64,000 nucleotides of DNA from positions 1,648,501-1,712,500 of the forward strand of contig OY855909.1 in NCBI GenBank assembly GCA_963693305.1, given 5' to 3'. The stretch is from Meandrina meandrites. Its lineage: Eukaryota; Cnidaria; Anthozoa; Scleractinia; Meandrinidae. Positions 1 through 11,931 of this stretch are shown here, piece by piece. How positions within the stretch are numbered: position 1 is the stretch's first letter; the number at the start of each line of letters is the position of its first letter. The notes under the pieces are model-generated. The model made no database searches. It saw only the letters and a program-made list of their open reading frames with translations, and was not told the origin of the DNA. A program made the translations under genes and the position numbers.

Positions 1-1075
1 CAGTCAGAGCTTTACTCAATGTTTCAGTCTACGAAAGAGCGGTAGTTGAGTGCTCTGTAAACAACCAAATATCATTTGTAAATATGACGGGAGAAAAGTA
101 GACAATGCAAAGGTGTCTTGTTAGAGTAATTTAAATTAAAAAATGTGTATATAATGGAAGATTGAAATAAAGTGATATTTTTTAATTCTGGAAAGCAGTG
201 TTTTACAAAGCCGGATGTTCAAGGAAGGAAGCCGTAAAGAAAATGCCGTTTCCAGATTCCAGAAAAACTAAAAACAGAGGAAGTGCGACCTGAAAATTGG
301 TCACATTATTAGTTCAGTTTGTCGTCAGCAAAGCTAATAGATTTCACGCCTTCGCATGTTCGGCAGCGAAAAAAACAGGCAGAAATCCCTCTGTATTTGC
401 CGGCCATGATTCTGTTCCCTAACTTGAAGAATTCAAAAGTAGGATGTATTAAATCCGTCCTCAGGCGTCGCTCCTTGTTGGTACGCACAGTCGTGAGACC
501 ATCCTCGGAGAACCAGGGGCGAACGAAAGTGATTTGCGATGATTATCTTTATTTTAACAGATTTGCTTAGATCCTTTTTGCCACCTGCTTTGTGTTCTTG
601 CATCGAGCTGTGATTTTAAGTTCTAGACTAAGAACCCGAATTATCTTTGAGCGTATACTCAACAAGGCGGAGCCGAGCTGGGTTCAACCGAATATCGCTC
701 GTAGAAATCGAGTTCGGTTTTTGGTTTAGTAAAGGAAAGCAGACAGGAGCTTAGAAAATTTTCAGTCAGAGTGAACACTAATTTTACGAAATGCATTTAG
801 GAAAGTGCTTTTTATATAAGACATGCTCTAGTTCGTGCATTTTAAAATAATCATTCGAAGAGTCAATATATTATTTTGCATCGCTTTATTTCCAGATAAG
901 GATTACATGTTGCCACTTAACAAATCTTTTGCTATTACGATTGCAGCAAATTAAAGCCCCATTAACGACCCTTGCATACAACAAGCTACCAGTTTAAAAA
1001 CTGTTACTCCTATTACAGCGTAGCTTAGGCATCGCCAGATACATAGCTAACGATACAACTCTTGAACCCTTAAAT
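1..1075. other. Intergenic, repeat remnants
   Basis: I see no convincing gene here. The 83-codon open frame around 319-570 has no recognisable domain and no clear start. Positions 501-520 carry a copy of the terminal motif ATCCTCGGAGA..CAGGGGC, which also bounds the elements at 10638-11931 and 28713-28872, so this is a broken MITE end. About 626-735 is a rough imperfect palindrome (motifs near AACCCGAATTATCTTTGAGCG and the reverse of GAATATCGCTC), loosely similar to the hairpin at 32246-32335. Confidence 0.5.
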
Positions 1076-2408
1076 TTAAGCCGAGATCTTAAATGCACCG
1101 AAGGAACAGCTATAGTTTGCCATATACAATTTCACCTTGCCATCCTCCGGTAACACCCACGGATTGATCATTAACGAGATGGTGTCACCATCATTGAGGA
1201 CAAAAGTACCAATTCCGGATAGAGACGTGTCTCCGCCTGGCCCTGGTCCAATCACGATGACATAATCATCATTCACACGAAGTTGAACCCTTCCTGTGGA
1301 GCCGGGTGTGGAGGCGAAAGACAAGAAAGCGTAGATGTAGTAGGTTCCAGTCTCGGGTACTATCAGTTTTCCATCTTCGTATTGCATGTCACCTTTAAGA
1401 TGGCTGTAAGGGTCGCTGGGAGACCAGTCGTTTATCACTAGAAGGTAAAACAAAACTTGTAAACACGCTATTTTCTTGCTGTTGTTTTTAATCCGGCTGA
1501 CATATCTTATTTACTCGATTAAACGCCGCGGCGTTTATTGAATATTTACCGTTCCCGATGCGGCGTTTATTCTAGGGCGGCGTGTATTAAAATCATATTT
1601 CTTAACTCACTGACAACAATAACGGCAAATCATTTGTAAATATTATGGACACTCAGAAACTTAGTTATACAGGAAATTAAATTCCCAATGATGGTGTAGT
1701 CTGCCCAGTTGAACAGTACTTTTTTTTTCTTTTAATCCTCGAATAAACGCCTCATTCTTCTGATTGGGTGCGGCGTCTATTCGAGAGCGGCGTTTATTGG
1801 TAATTTTGCTTCCATCAGCGGTGTTTAATAGAGTAAATATGATAGCCCGTCTTCTAATATGAATTCGCCAAATGTTGAAGTAGCATACCTGTGTAAGCTG
1901 GATAGCTAACGACTTTGAGATATTTTGCCACAACATGTGCGGAGGGCTTTGCTCGCTGCAACAAACAAACAAACAGATTTGGAGAAACACATTTGCGAGA
2001 GACTAGACATGTATCCCGTCAGCAGGGGCCAATAAACCGTGGTGTAGGATGGAAAGGGAGGGGGTGGGCTTGAATCCGGAATTCTACCAAGACAAGTGTC
2101 TTGTTTGTGCGTGCTTTGCATCGTCATATTTGAAGTGCAGAAATCTTTACCGACTCTATCAAGAGTGTTCAATAAACTTAATTTTCATAAATTCTGAGTG
2201 ACTCGCACGTCTTCTAAAGCAACTTAAGAATGAAAAAACGAGGGCTTAGATGAACTAAAAATAGTTATGTCACAATTAAAACGTAGCTCAGTAAACTTTA
2301 CTGTTAAGATCAAAAACATAACAGATGGAAACTTACATGGTGCCTTGCCGTAGCTCCACTCATAAACATTAGGAGAGCAAACGAAAACTTCAACCAAGCA
2401 GACGCCAT
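1076..2408 (-). CDS. Small secreted TNF-superfamily-like ligand, 3 exons
   Basis: Model of 166 aa on the minus strand: exon 1 2408-2337, exon 2 1955-1889, exon 3 1437-1076 (72+67+362 nt, phases 0 and 1, frame closes exactly). Exon 1 starts MASAWLKFSFALL and looks like a cleavable signal peptide ending near ATARHH, followed by a GTAAGT donor. Exon 2 follows TTGCAG and reads RAKPSAHVVAKYL, the typical opening strand of a TNF homology domain. Exon 3 holds the core (VPETGTYYIYAFLSF, LNDGDTISLMI) and ends CSFGAFKI, matching the TNF-family C-terminal FGAFK motif. TNF ligands are receptor-binding trimers acting in death, immune or developmental signalling. Oddity: most family members are type II membrane proteins with a stalk, while this one is nearly a bare domain behind a signal peptide. 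A C1q-type fold is the main alternative; the PSAH and FGAFK motifs favour TNF. Confidence 0.72.
1505..1815. repeat. GGCGTTTATT-type short repeats in TNF-like gene intron 2
   Basis: Two clusters of the motif CGGCGTTTATT and its complement AATAAACGCC lie at about 1513-1585 and 1738-1805, in the intron between exons 2 and 3 of the TNF-like gene. The arrangement looks like the ends of small palindromic elements. No coding potential. Confidence 0.4.
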
Positions 2409-2556
2409 AACTGAAATCTTATAACAAAAATAATAATTAATACTTTATCACGTACCGCAATTAATTATTGATGAAGGTATAATCCTTCAACAACTTAAAC
2501 AATCAGTTGGTTTCTTTTAGCTAAATATATCTGGAAAAGCATCATTAAAATATTTT

Positions 2557-3006
2557 GGCTGAATGCGTCCGGTAGCTATTACTCTGGAGGTCAAATTTTT
2601 GATTATTTTTATAACATGTAATTTCTAAATTTTCTATTTCAAATTGTATGTATAATTTTATCTCTTGTCGTTGATTTTTATATTTAATCTTTTTAATCTA
2701 ATTTTTATCAAATGTTTTTAAAGTATTGTAGGGTTTAGGAGTTTTAATGTATTTTTCCTTTTAGTATTAGTTTTAGCAGGGCCTCTGATGATAACAGTTT
2801 CAATTGTAAAGCTGAAAGAGTTACCCTGATGAAATAAAGGTTTTACTTACTTACTAATCTAAAAAGAAGCATGAAAACTTGATATTTCTCCCATAAAACC
2901 TAGCCAGTTCTTTATCCTCAAGATGTTATGTGTCTTGCAAAGAATAAACACCTGATAGAATCTGCTCTGTTTGTTTATATTTCGGCTGAATGCGTCCGGT
3001 AGCTAT
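2557..3006. mobile_element. Probable LINE 3' remnant between 23-bp direct repeats
   Basis: An exact 23-bp direct repeat (GGCTGAATGCGTCCGGTAGC followed by TAT) occurs at 2557-2579 and 2984-3006. Between them, AT-rich noncoding DNA ends at about 2856 in a motif like CCTGATGAAATAAAGG followed by TTAC repeats, resembling the 3' tail of cnidarian non-LTR retrotransposons. About 127 bp of other sequence separates this tail from the right repeat. No reverse-transcriptase frame remains. Confidence 0.4.
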
Positions 3007-3159
3007 AGACTATCACCCCTTTTGTTTACCTAACCTTTCATTTTTTCTTAGTCTACATGACATTTTGCAAAATTTTAGAATTTTGGTCAAAAATACGCAA
3101 TCTAAAAAATCTGGAGCGAAACTTCAAACCTTTTTTGGGAAATTGGACATATCTGTTGT

Positions 3160-3830
3160 GATCCACACTAATCCGGATAAATTTGAAAATGGAGTTTTCG
3201 TCCCGAAAACGGATAAATAGAGGATAATACATGGTTTCTCTTCGAGTGTTCAACTCGATATCGATTTGAACACGAGAAGAGAAATTTCATATCTCCAAGC
3301 AACCATGTATTATTGTTTATTTTATAAACCTACTAATAACGAGGTTTTTGACGATTTTCCGAAGATTTTGAAATTGTTTTCCGGTAGTCATACGAATGTT
3401 TCCGAACATTTTCCGAACGTTTCCGATAATTTCCGAAGATTCCCGAAGATTGCCGAGGAAGATCCGAAGATGTTTCGACTTAATATTGATAAACTTTGCC
3501 TCATTCAGCATTTAAACATGGCCAACTCGTCAACAAAGGTGACGAAATCGATACCTTCACGGGTGAAAGATATGATATCTCGGCACATGGTGAAGATATG
3601 ATAAATAATTTTTCTCAGCGAGAGAAATCCTGGTAATTCACTCTAGTTTATAGAACAAAATGTTTTCCGTCCACACTATCGTTTTCGTATCGTTTTTAAT
3701 ATTATCGCCGTTCACATTAATCTGGATAAATTTGAAAACGGAGTTTTCGCCCCGAAAACGGATAAAATGATTTCCGTCCACACTATCGTTTTCGTATCGT
3801 TTTCAATATTATTATATGGACGAGAGTGTT
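3160..3830. mobile_element. Several short DNA-transposon fragments
   Basis: About 3222-3315 is a hairpin-like element bounded by ATAATACATGGTT and its complement AACCATGTATTAT. The motif GGATAAATTTGAAAA..GGAGTTTTCG..CCCGAAAACGGATAAA occurs at about 3174-3219 and again at 3722-3765. A 38-bp segment beginning TTTCCGTCCACACTATCG occurs at about 3663-3700 and 3771-3810. These look like overlapping, decayed terminal regions of a repeat family. No gene is evident. Confidence 0.45.
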
Positions 3831-4624
3831 TTACTGGGAACTAAACCACTCGTAGATTCCATACGCCACTCCATCCGGGACCCGAGTGGCGTATTTTCCG
3901 TATGACACGCTTGCGAGTGTCATATCGCTCATTGACGTCACGATTCGCGCCATTTCTACTTTGTTGAATGAACTTGGTTTCTTGTGTCGTTCAGGTTTGT
4001 TGTGAGCAAGCATCGACAAGCAGGTTTAATTTGTTTAATTAAGCGACGAAAAAGAATGAGTTTTCAGAAAACCTCAAGGACGAGAACATGGTAATGGAAA
4101 CCTTGACGATTTAGAGAATTCTTCGCAAGGAATTTTACAAAGTGCAAGATTTTGTAAAGAAGAAAACAAAAGCAGTTGAAAACTATCGGCCGTCACGACA
4201 TTGCCGCATCAGATTCAAGTCAAAAGTCAGTGATGTTTTCAGTTCTTACGCGTTACGATATTTAGTTGACAAATATTTCATGTATTTTGTTTGATTGGAA
4301 TTCAGTAAGTGTTTCTATATCCTGAACACGGGTGCTTTGTATTTGCTGTGAAGACGAATGGTGATATGTAAAACTTGCTCGATTATTCGAAAACAATAAA
4401 ATAAAAATCGGCAATTTCAATCACATCTGGTCTCCATATAATAAAAAGAACATTACACGTTGGCTCAAAGATATGAATTTTATGTTCTCGTGGCAAAAAC
4501 GACATCTCACTCGTTCGCTGCGCTCACTCGTGAGATATCGTTTCTGCCACTCGAACATAAAATTCATATCTTCTCGCCACCGTGTAATATCCTCTATTTA
4601 TTATATGGACGAGAGTGTTTTACC
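3806..4624. mobile_element. Insert between direct repeats, with hairpin MITE at its right
   Basis: The segment ATTATATGGACGAGAGTGTT is repeated directly at about 3812 and 4600, bracketing about 760 bp. At the right, about 4450-4592 is an almost perfect hairpin: ATTACACG..GG..AGATATGAATTTTATGTTC on one side and GAACATAAAATTCATATCT..CC..CGTGTAAT on the other, with a loop rich in CTCACTCG/CGAGTGAG. This is a classic miniature inverted-repeat element. The rest (3835-4440) shows no gene. Confidence 0.5.
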
Positions 4625-4652
4625 ACAGGCGGCCCAGACGTTGTATTCGATT

Positions 4653-6056
4653 CTTCAGCCGATAAGACAATGTATGAGAATACTTTGAACATTGCTCTAA
4701 ATAGAACTTGTATTAAAAATTTGAATGAAAATGTCTTACACTATATTTATCTTACGTTATTTTGACATTTCTGTGCTCCTGGAGTGGGTTTAAAGCTGTT
4801 AAGACGAAATTTTCATTCTGAGGTGTGCTTTCCCTAAAGAGAAACGAAAGGCAGGCGACCTAGTTCGCCAACGGTCCGCACTCGAAGCTCCATAAATCCC
4901 ACAAAAATGGTCAAAACTCGCCAAAATTGCTTCAATACAGCCGCCGATAATTCTTCTTTCGATTTCCTTCACCTAAGGTTCCAAAGTTTATCTAAACCAC
5001 CCGAAAAGCGCTCGTTTTCGAGCGCTGGGTTTCCATTTTTGCAATGTCTGAATGCGTGGTCAGTTATCTTGGGCACAAGATTCAAATTTTAGCTTAGCGA
5101 CCGTGCCATAGCGACAAAAGTCACCCTCAACCGTGGGGAGGCACAGGGCAATTTGCGTCATGTAAAATACACCCTGCGATGGTCCCTGGGGAAATTTCAC
5201 CGAAACGGCGGGAAATCTATGAACTCACTGCACTGTTAACTAAAAACACACTTGTTAACTAAAAACACACTTGGTAAAACAACTAGCGAACTGATTTTAG
5301 CGCTTAGAAGCACCGTTGAAATAAGCTTCAACTAAGAAAGACTCTAACCAGCAAATGCAAGGTCAGTAAATACACACACCTGGCAAACTGATTTTAGCGT
5401 TAAGGAGCACTGCTGAAAGCTTCAGTTCAACTAAGAAACATTCTCTAAGCAACCGGGAACCGATCTGAGTTTACGCGCTGTCTCAGAGATTTCTCGCCTT
5501 TTCCGGTGAAATTTCCCCAGGGACCATCGCAGGGTGTATTTTACATGACGCAAATTGCCCTGTGCCTCCCCACGGTTGAGGGTGACTTTTGTCGCTATGG
5601 CACGGTCGCTAAGCTAAAATTTGAATCTTGTGCCCAAGATAACTGACCACGCATTCAGATATTGCAAAAATGGAAACCCAGCGCTCGAAAACGAGCGCTT
5701 TTCGGGTGGTTTAGATAAACTTTGGAACCTTAGGTGAAGGAAATCGAAAGAAGAATTATCGGCGGCTGCACTGAAGCAATTTTGGCGAGTTTTGACCATT
5801 TTTGTGGGATTTATGGAGCTTCGAGTGCGGACCGTTGGCGAACTAGGTCGCCTGCCTTTCGTTTCTCTTTAGGGAAAGCACACCTCAGAATGAAAATTTC
5901 GTCTTAACAGCTTTAAACCCACTCCAGGAGCACAGAAATGTCAAAATAACGTAAGATAAACATAGTGTAAGACATTTTCATTCAAATCTTTAATACAAGT
6001 TCTATTTAGAGCAATGTTCAAAGTATTCTCATACGTAGTCTTAATATCGGGCTTTT
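4653..6056. mobile_element. Foldback element with ~560-bp inverted arms
   Basis: The segment from about 4653 to 5212 is repeated as its reverse complement from about 5494 to 6056, with very few differences (for example GTTCGCCAACGGTCCGCACT is in both arms). The loop of about 280 bp contains two imperfect tandem copies around the motif AACTGATTTTAGCG. Each arm holds the same 61-codon open frame starting MVKTRQNCF: 4907-5092 on plus and 5614-5799 on minus. High arm identity means recent formation or gene conversion. No transposase is visible, so the element is non-autonomous. Its right end abuts the giant element that follows. Confidence 0.75.
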
Positions 6057-6199
6057 ACTTGGGGTAGAAGAGCACAGAACGCGTCATCAGAATGGAATGA
6101 GTCAAAAGCAAAATTAGTCATAATTTAGGCAGAGCAGAGATAATGTATGTAAAATAAGTAAATAATTTGGTAACGGACCTCACTCATTCCCTATCTGGA

Positions 6200-8150
6200 A
6201 GCGCGGAAATGTGGAAATCGGGCAATGAACACTTAAAACTCAATATGAAACAACCGTCTATCTCTGGAAGCGTGGAAATGTGGAAATGTGGAAATCTGGC
6301 AATGAACACTTAATACTTAATATGAAACAACCGTCTATCTCTGGAAGCGTGGAAATGTGGAAATGTGGAAATCTGGCAATGAACACTTAATACTTAATAT
6401 GAAACAACCGTCTATCTCTGGAAGCGTGGAAATGTGGAAATGTGGAAATCTGGCAATGAACACTTAATACTTAATATGAAACAACCGTCTATCTCTGGAA
6501 GCGTGGAAATGTGGAAATGTGGAAATCTGGCAATGAACACTTAATACTTAATATGAAACAACCGTCTATCTCTGGAAGCGTGGAAATGTGGAAATGTGGA
6601 AATCTGGCAATGAACACTTAATACTTAATATGAAACAACCGTCTATCTCTGGAAGCGTGGAAATGTGGAAATGTGGAAATCTGGCAATGAATACTTAATA
6701 CTTAATATGAAACAACCGCCTATCTCTGGAAGCGTGGAAATGTGGAAATGTGGAAATCTGGCAATGAACACTTAATACTTAATATGAAACAAGCGTCTAT
6801 CTCTGGAAGCGTGGAAATGTGGAAATGTGGAAATCTGGCAATGAACACTTAATACTTAATATGAAACAACCGTCTATCTCTGGAAGCGTGGAAATGTGGA
6901 AATGTGGAAATCTGGCAATGAACACTTAATACTTAATATGAAACAACCGTCTATCTCTGGAAGCGTGGAAATGTGGAAATGTGGAAATCTGGCAATGAAT
7001 ACTTAATACTTAATATGAAACAACCGCCTATCTCTGGAAATGTGGAAATGTGGAAATCTGGCAATGAACACTTAATACTTAATATGAAACAAGCGTCTAT
7101 CTCTGGAAGCGTGGAAATGTGGAAATGTGGAAATCTAGCAATGAATACTTAATACTTAATATGAAACAACCGTCTATCTCTGGAAGCGTGGAAATGTGGA
7201 AATCTGGCAATGAACACTTAATACTTAATATCAAACAACCGTCTATCTCTGGAAGCGTGGAAATGTGGAAATCTGGAAATCTGGCAATGAACACTTAATA
7301 CTTAATATGAAACAACCGTCTATCTCTGGAAGCGTGGAAATGTGGAAATCTGGCAATGAACACTTAATACTTAATATGAAACAACCGTCTATCTCTGGAA
7401 GCGTGGAAATGTGGAAATGTGGAAATCTGGCAATGAACACTTAATACTTAATATCAAACAACCGTCTATCTCTGGAAGCGTGGAAATGTGGAAATCTGGC
7501 AATGAACACTTAATACTTAATATGAAACAACCGTCTATCTCTGGAAGCGTGGAAATGTGGAAATCTGGCAATGAACACTTAATACTTAATATCAAACAAC
7601 CGTCTATCTCTGGAAGCGTGGAAATGTGGAAATCTGGAAATCTGGCAATGAACACTTAATACTTAATATGAAACAACCGTCTATCTCTGGAAGCGTGGAA
7701 ATGTGGAAATCTGGCAATGAACACTTAATACTTAATATGAAACAACCGTCTATCTCTGGAAGCGTGGAAATGTGGAAATGTGGAAATCTGGCAATGAACA
7801 CTTAATACTTAATATCAAACAACCGTCTATCTCTGGAAGCGTGGAAATGTGGAAATCTGGCAATGAACACTTAATACTTAATATGAAACAAGCGTCTATC
7901 TCTGGAAGCGTGGAAATGTGGAAATGTGGAAATCTGGCAATGAACACTTAATACTTAATATGAAACAACCGTCTATCTCTGGAAGCGTGGAAATGTGGAA
8001 ATGTGGAAATCTGGCAATGAACACTTAATACTTAATATGAAACAACCGTCTATCTCTGGAAGCGTGGAAATCTGGAAATCTGGAAATCTGGCAATGAATA
8101 CTTAATATGAAACAACTGTCTATCTCTGGAAGCGTGGAAATGTGGAATAA
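6200..8150. repeat. Minisatellite, left array (~68-77 bp unit, ~27 units)
   Basis: Tandem units contain GGAAGCGTGGAAATGTGG, then AAATCTGGCAATGAACACTT, AATACTTAATATGAAACAAC and CGTCTATCTCT. Unit length varies because the 9-bp module GAAATGTGG is present once or twice. Variants such as AAGCGTC for AACCGTC and ATCAAAC for ATGAAAC recur in patterns, showing block duplication. The 65-88 codon open frames across it are by-products of unit length and not genes. Confidence 0.95.
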
Positions 8151-9060
8151 TAATTTCAGGGGGTGGAATATGTAGGTGTGTAATCCAGTGGGTTTTGATT
8201 CGTGCCTTCTGATCAAGAACATACTGTCCCGTGTCACTGAAGAAATTTTCTAGAACAGCTACCTAGAGCATGTTTTGAATGCATGACATCTTCTCCAGTG
8301 CATATATTTGAATTTATAACCATTTTGAGCATAAAGTATTTGCCCTTTATTCAGACCATCATATGGATACAAATAAACAATAGCCTCCATTTGGCGCAAT
8401 ATTGTAAGGCCTTCAGGTGGCACATATCACCCTAGGCTTATAATCATACACTACAAAGAAAACTGCAGCAAACAAAACTAGTGTCATTGATAACTTTCAT
8501 TGACCCTCTCTTCAATTGGCTTTAAGTATCATACAATTTTAACTGCTTTCAAAAAAATGGTTCATTTTTAAAGGCAAACATCAACTAAACAATAAATATC
8601 ATTGAAATCATATACATTTTATCAAATTATCTCTAAAATAGTGTCATTTAATGGTGTTACTGCAAACTTTCATTGTTCATCGCTATGTGTTATTATTTTG
8701 ATCTCAAAAGGTTAAAGCTAAAAACACCTCTTAACAAATTGTCTATATACAATAATGCATGCTTTTTCAGAAAAGAAAAAGCATGCATTATTGTATATAG
8801 ACAATTTGTTAAGAAGTGTTTTTAGCTTTAACCTTTTCAGAAGGGGGAAGAGTGGAATCTAATCTCGACTATCAGAAGTCACGAATCAAAACCCACTGGA
8901 TTACACACCTACATATTCCACCCCCTGAAATTATTATTCCAGATTTCCACGCTTCCAGAGATAGACAGTTGTTTCATATTAAGTATTCATTGCCAGATTT
9001 CCACATTTCCACATTTCCACGCTTCCAGAGATAGACGGTTGTTTCATATTAAGTATTAAG
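8090..9060. repeat. Internal palindrome of the left arm
   Basis: The end of the left array plus flank (about 8130-8220, containing CACCTACATATTCCACCCCC in complement) is repeated in inverted orientation at about 8870-8960, followed by two inverted minisatellite units to 9058. The roughly 480 bp before the next hairpin (8225-8705) is AT-rich and shows no gene. Confidence 0.75.
8706..8836. mobile_element. Near-perfect hairpin (small MITE)
   Basis: Arms of about 60 bp, containing GGTTAAAGCTAAAAACAC and AATTGTCTATATACAATAATGC, are followed at once by their reverse complement around TTTTTCAGAAAAGAAAAA. Near-perfect pairing indicates a young palindromic insertion or a strong extrusion-prone structure. 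Confidence 0.8.
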
Positions 9061-9660
9061 AGCAGGTGTCCACAAAAATCAAACATTGAGTGGCAAACTT
9101 CAAAATTTCAAAATCGCTCAAACTTTGGCTGTCAGTAGTCCATAATGAGTTATTCATCGCCATGCAATTCATTTCTCAAATAACTTTTTCTTTCGGCAGG
9201 AAATGACGATCATAAATTTCACGGCCAGACACGGGAAAATTCGACTTGAAAATTAACGGTCTTAAAGCAAACCACTTGCCTTTACTATAAAACCTGAAGA
9301 CATCCACTTGTTATCAGCTTATTCTACATCTTTTCCAGATTTTATTCTATAATTTCTATGAAGTTTAAATAAATTCATGACACTAAGAGAGATCTGAAAG
9401 AAATCCCACTCATTCTCTATGGAAATGACAAGGTAAATTTAAGAGATTATTTACCATACTACCTTTATCTCAAATAAACTGATATTTTGGAAATAAAGTC
9501 AGGAAGAAATGGCCTTTCAATTGATGTCACTTTTTGTCTGGGGAAATTAAATTGTTCTCTCTGAGAAAGCGCTAAAAATCTCGAAATCAAGCAAATAAGA
9601 GATTGCGTGACAGACGTGACAAAGGTGGAAATTGCGATTTTCAAATATTTTGGCCCTATA

Positions 9661-10637
9661 AACTCCACAAAGATAAAAAGATCTTATTGCTACGCATGAA
9701 TTTGCCATTCATTAACTTTTTGTGAAAAAAAAAAACAGCGTTTGATTTCTATTTAAGCTTTCCCTCCGTTTTGCGTGCAAAGTGTACCCAGTTTATATCA
9801 TTTCTTTCACTTGGATGTTGTGTTATGTGGATGCCTTTGTGAGCTAATAAGTAAATTATTAATGCTAATTCTAGTTCCTAGTTCTTAATATATATTTATT
9901 ACTAAAACTGAACAACTTGTCATCGTTGTTATGGTTGCTTATTCTAAACAAGTTTTCCTCCTGATTTTTGGATTTTCCCACGGCCTTGCCGCATATCTCA
10001 CGCACTGTGTAATGGCTGCAATGTAGTTATTGTGCTCTTTTCAGAGTATAATGAGAACAGACTGCTCCTGTAATAGGTAAGATAAAAGCTGGAGTCTTAA
10101 ATTACTTTGCGCAACTGGCAAAGGATATTTCGAATGACTGTTTCGGCGGGTCGTTTTCTCCTGAAATATTCAACCACAGAAAGTGAACTCATGCTTAGCT
10201 GGCTAGATTGGGTGCTTTTAGAACCCGGACTCTGGACACAATTTTATTCCTGAGTTAGATCAGGTAAGTTGTGTGTAAATTGTTATTTCAGAACACTGCC
10301 TGAAAAGGTTCAGTCTGTGGAATGATGCAGCATATAGTCCGCTTGCAAATAATTTGTACTGACGTTATTTGTATTTATTTTACACAAAAATGGCAGAATT
10401 ACCTCAACCTTTTACCTTTATTCCACTCTTTTTTGCACCAAAGAAAAAACAAAAGGCAAAGCGTGACTCGAATGTATCTCGTGTTGATTCCACTGATTTG
10501 GGTATCACAGCCAATGCAACAAATTTACTGAACGACAAGTTTTGAAGAGTAACAAAGGGTACCCTAAAGCGAACCATTGACATCCACTTCTAATGTGCAA
10601 CATTGTCACTTAAATACATATGAGCATGAATGGGGGT
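9661..10637. other. Noncoding, nothing recognised
   Basis: This is the left part of the central core of the giant element. It holds AT-rich sequence with only short open frames lacking domains; the 69-codon frame at 10322-10531 has no recognisable motif. I see no RNA gene or strong repeat here. Confidence 0.5.
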
Positions 10638-11931
10638 ATCCTCGGAGACCCAGGGGCAGCAAATCGGGCAAAACGAAGTAAACCGGGCAGAAATCGTATC
10701 GGCAAAAGTGTTCTATAAAAGTATAAGTCCCTGGGAAACGAGTCTCTCCAGACGGTATATAATTCATGTTAAGACACAATATAGTCGCCCTGTAGCTTTG
10801 CTTGCAGTTAACATTTATTTACTGCTGTTTGCTTGCGGTTAGCATTTTATCCTGTAGTTTGCTTGCAGTTAACATTTATTTACTGCAATTTGCTTGCAGT
10901 TAGCATTTATCTTGTGGTTGGGCGACTATATGTTTTTCATTGTTGGCGGCCATGTTGACTAACTATGAAGTTCTAAGCGACTCTGCGAATGCTGGCTCCT
11001 GATTGAGCAAAAACATCCTTTGTATTATTTTGCCCAATCGGCGAACTGGTACTTCAGAGTCACTTTCGTATGTTCTTACACGGCAATCTATTTCAATTTA
11101 CATTAGAGAACCACAAAAAGTCGGGAAATCATTTCGGATGTCAGAAAGAAATATATTTCAAGATCTGCCCGGATAATTGTCATATGGACTGATCAGAGGA
11201 AATAGTGGCTTGTTTACCTGTATGCGACACATTGGCGGCCGTCCGGCACACTCGTCTTATCTCGTCTGGCACGTGCGACAATGTTCGCAGCACGGACAAA
11301 TTGCAGTCGGCCGAAAAATATTGAGATAAAGTCAGAAAAATGAAAATCAAACGTACAAGCCAGTACTAGTAAATTTCAGAAAATTGTGACCTTACATCAA
11401 TCTTACATCAATCACTCATTTAATTTATTTTTTATACTTTTTATTTTCGGATACTTCAGCCACTGAACTGGAATATTCCCGTGCTGCAGGCCAGACGAGT
11501 ATGCCGAACCGCCCTCAATGCACTGCACAGGTAAACAAGACACAATTTATATTTACAATACATCTGATCGGTCCAAACAAAAATTACTGGTGGATGTGTT
11601 GATATATTTTTCTTTCTGACATCCGAAATGACTTCCGACATTTCTCGGCTATCTTATGTTAATTAAAATAAAATATGGCCGATACAATAACAGCCGTGTA
11701 AGAACACACGAAAGTGACTCTGAAGTTACTATTCGCTGATTGGGCAAAATAATACAAAGGATTTTTTTTTTTGCTCAATCAGGAGCCAGCATTCGCAGAG
11801 CCGCTTGGAAATGGTCTGGAGAGACTCGTTTCCCAGGGACTCTTACACTTTTATAGAAAACTTTTGCCGCTGCGATTTCTGCCCGGCTTACTCGTTTCGC
11901 CCCCACTAACTGCCCCTGGGTCTCCGAGGAT
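10638..11931. mobile_element. Nested foldback with ATCCTCGGAGACCC termini
   Basis: The ends are ATCCTCGGAGACCCAGGGGC (10638) and its complement ending 11931. Inside, 10973-11090 pairs with 11690-11812 (for example CTGCGAATGCTGGCTCCTGA), and about 11125-11220 pairs with 11525-11640, so the arms are long but interrupted. The same ends occur on the short element 28713-28872 and the fragment at 501-520. No transposase is seen. Confidence 0.75.
10779..10931. repeat. ATATAGTCGCC-bounded insert with ~38-bp tandem repeats
   Basis: The termini ATATAGTCGCC and GGCGACTATAT enclose about four copies of a unit around TGCTTGCAGTTAACATTTAT. It lies inside only one arm of the 10638-11931 foldback, so it is a later insertion into it. 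Confidence 0.65.

Noticed and set aside
6200..8237. Repeated 65-88 codon frames such as those containing FHISTLPEIDG
   Set aside because: Minisatellite unit length makes them open on both strands; no start context, splice sites or domain.
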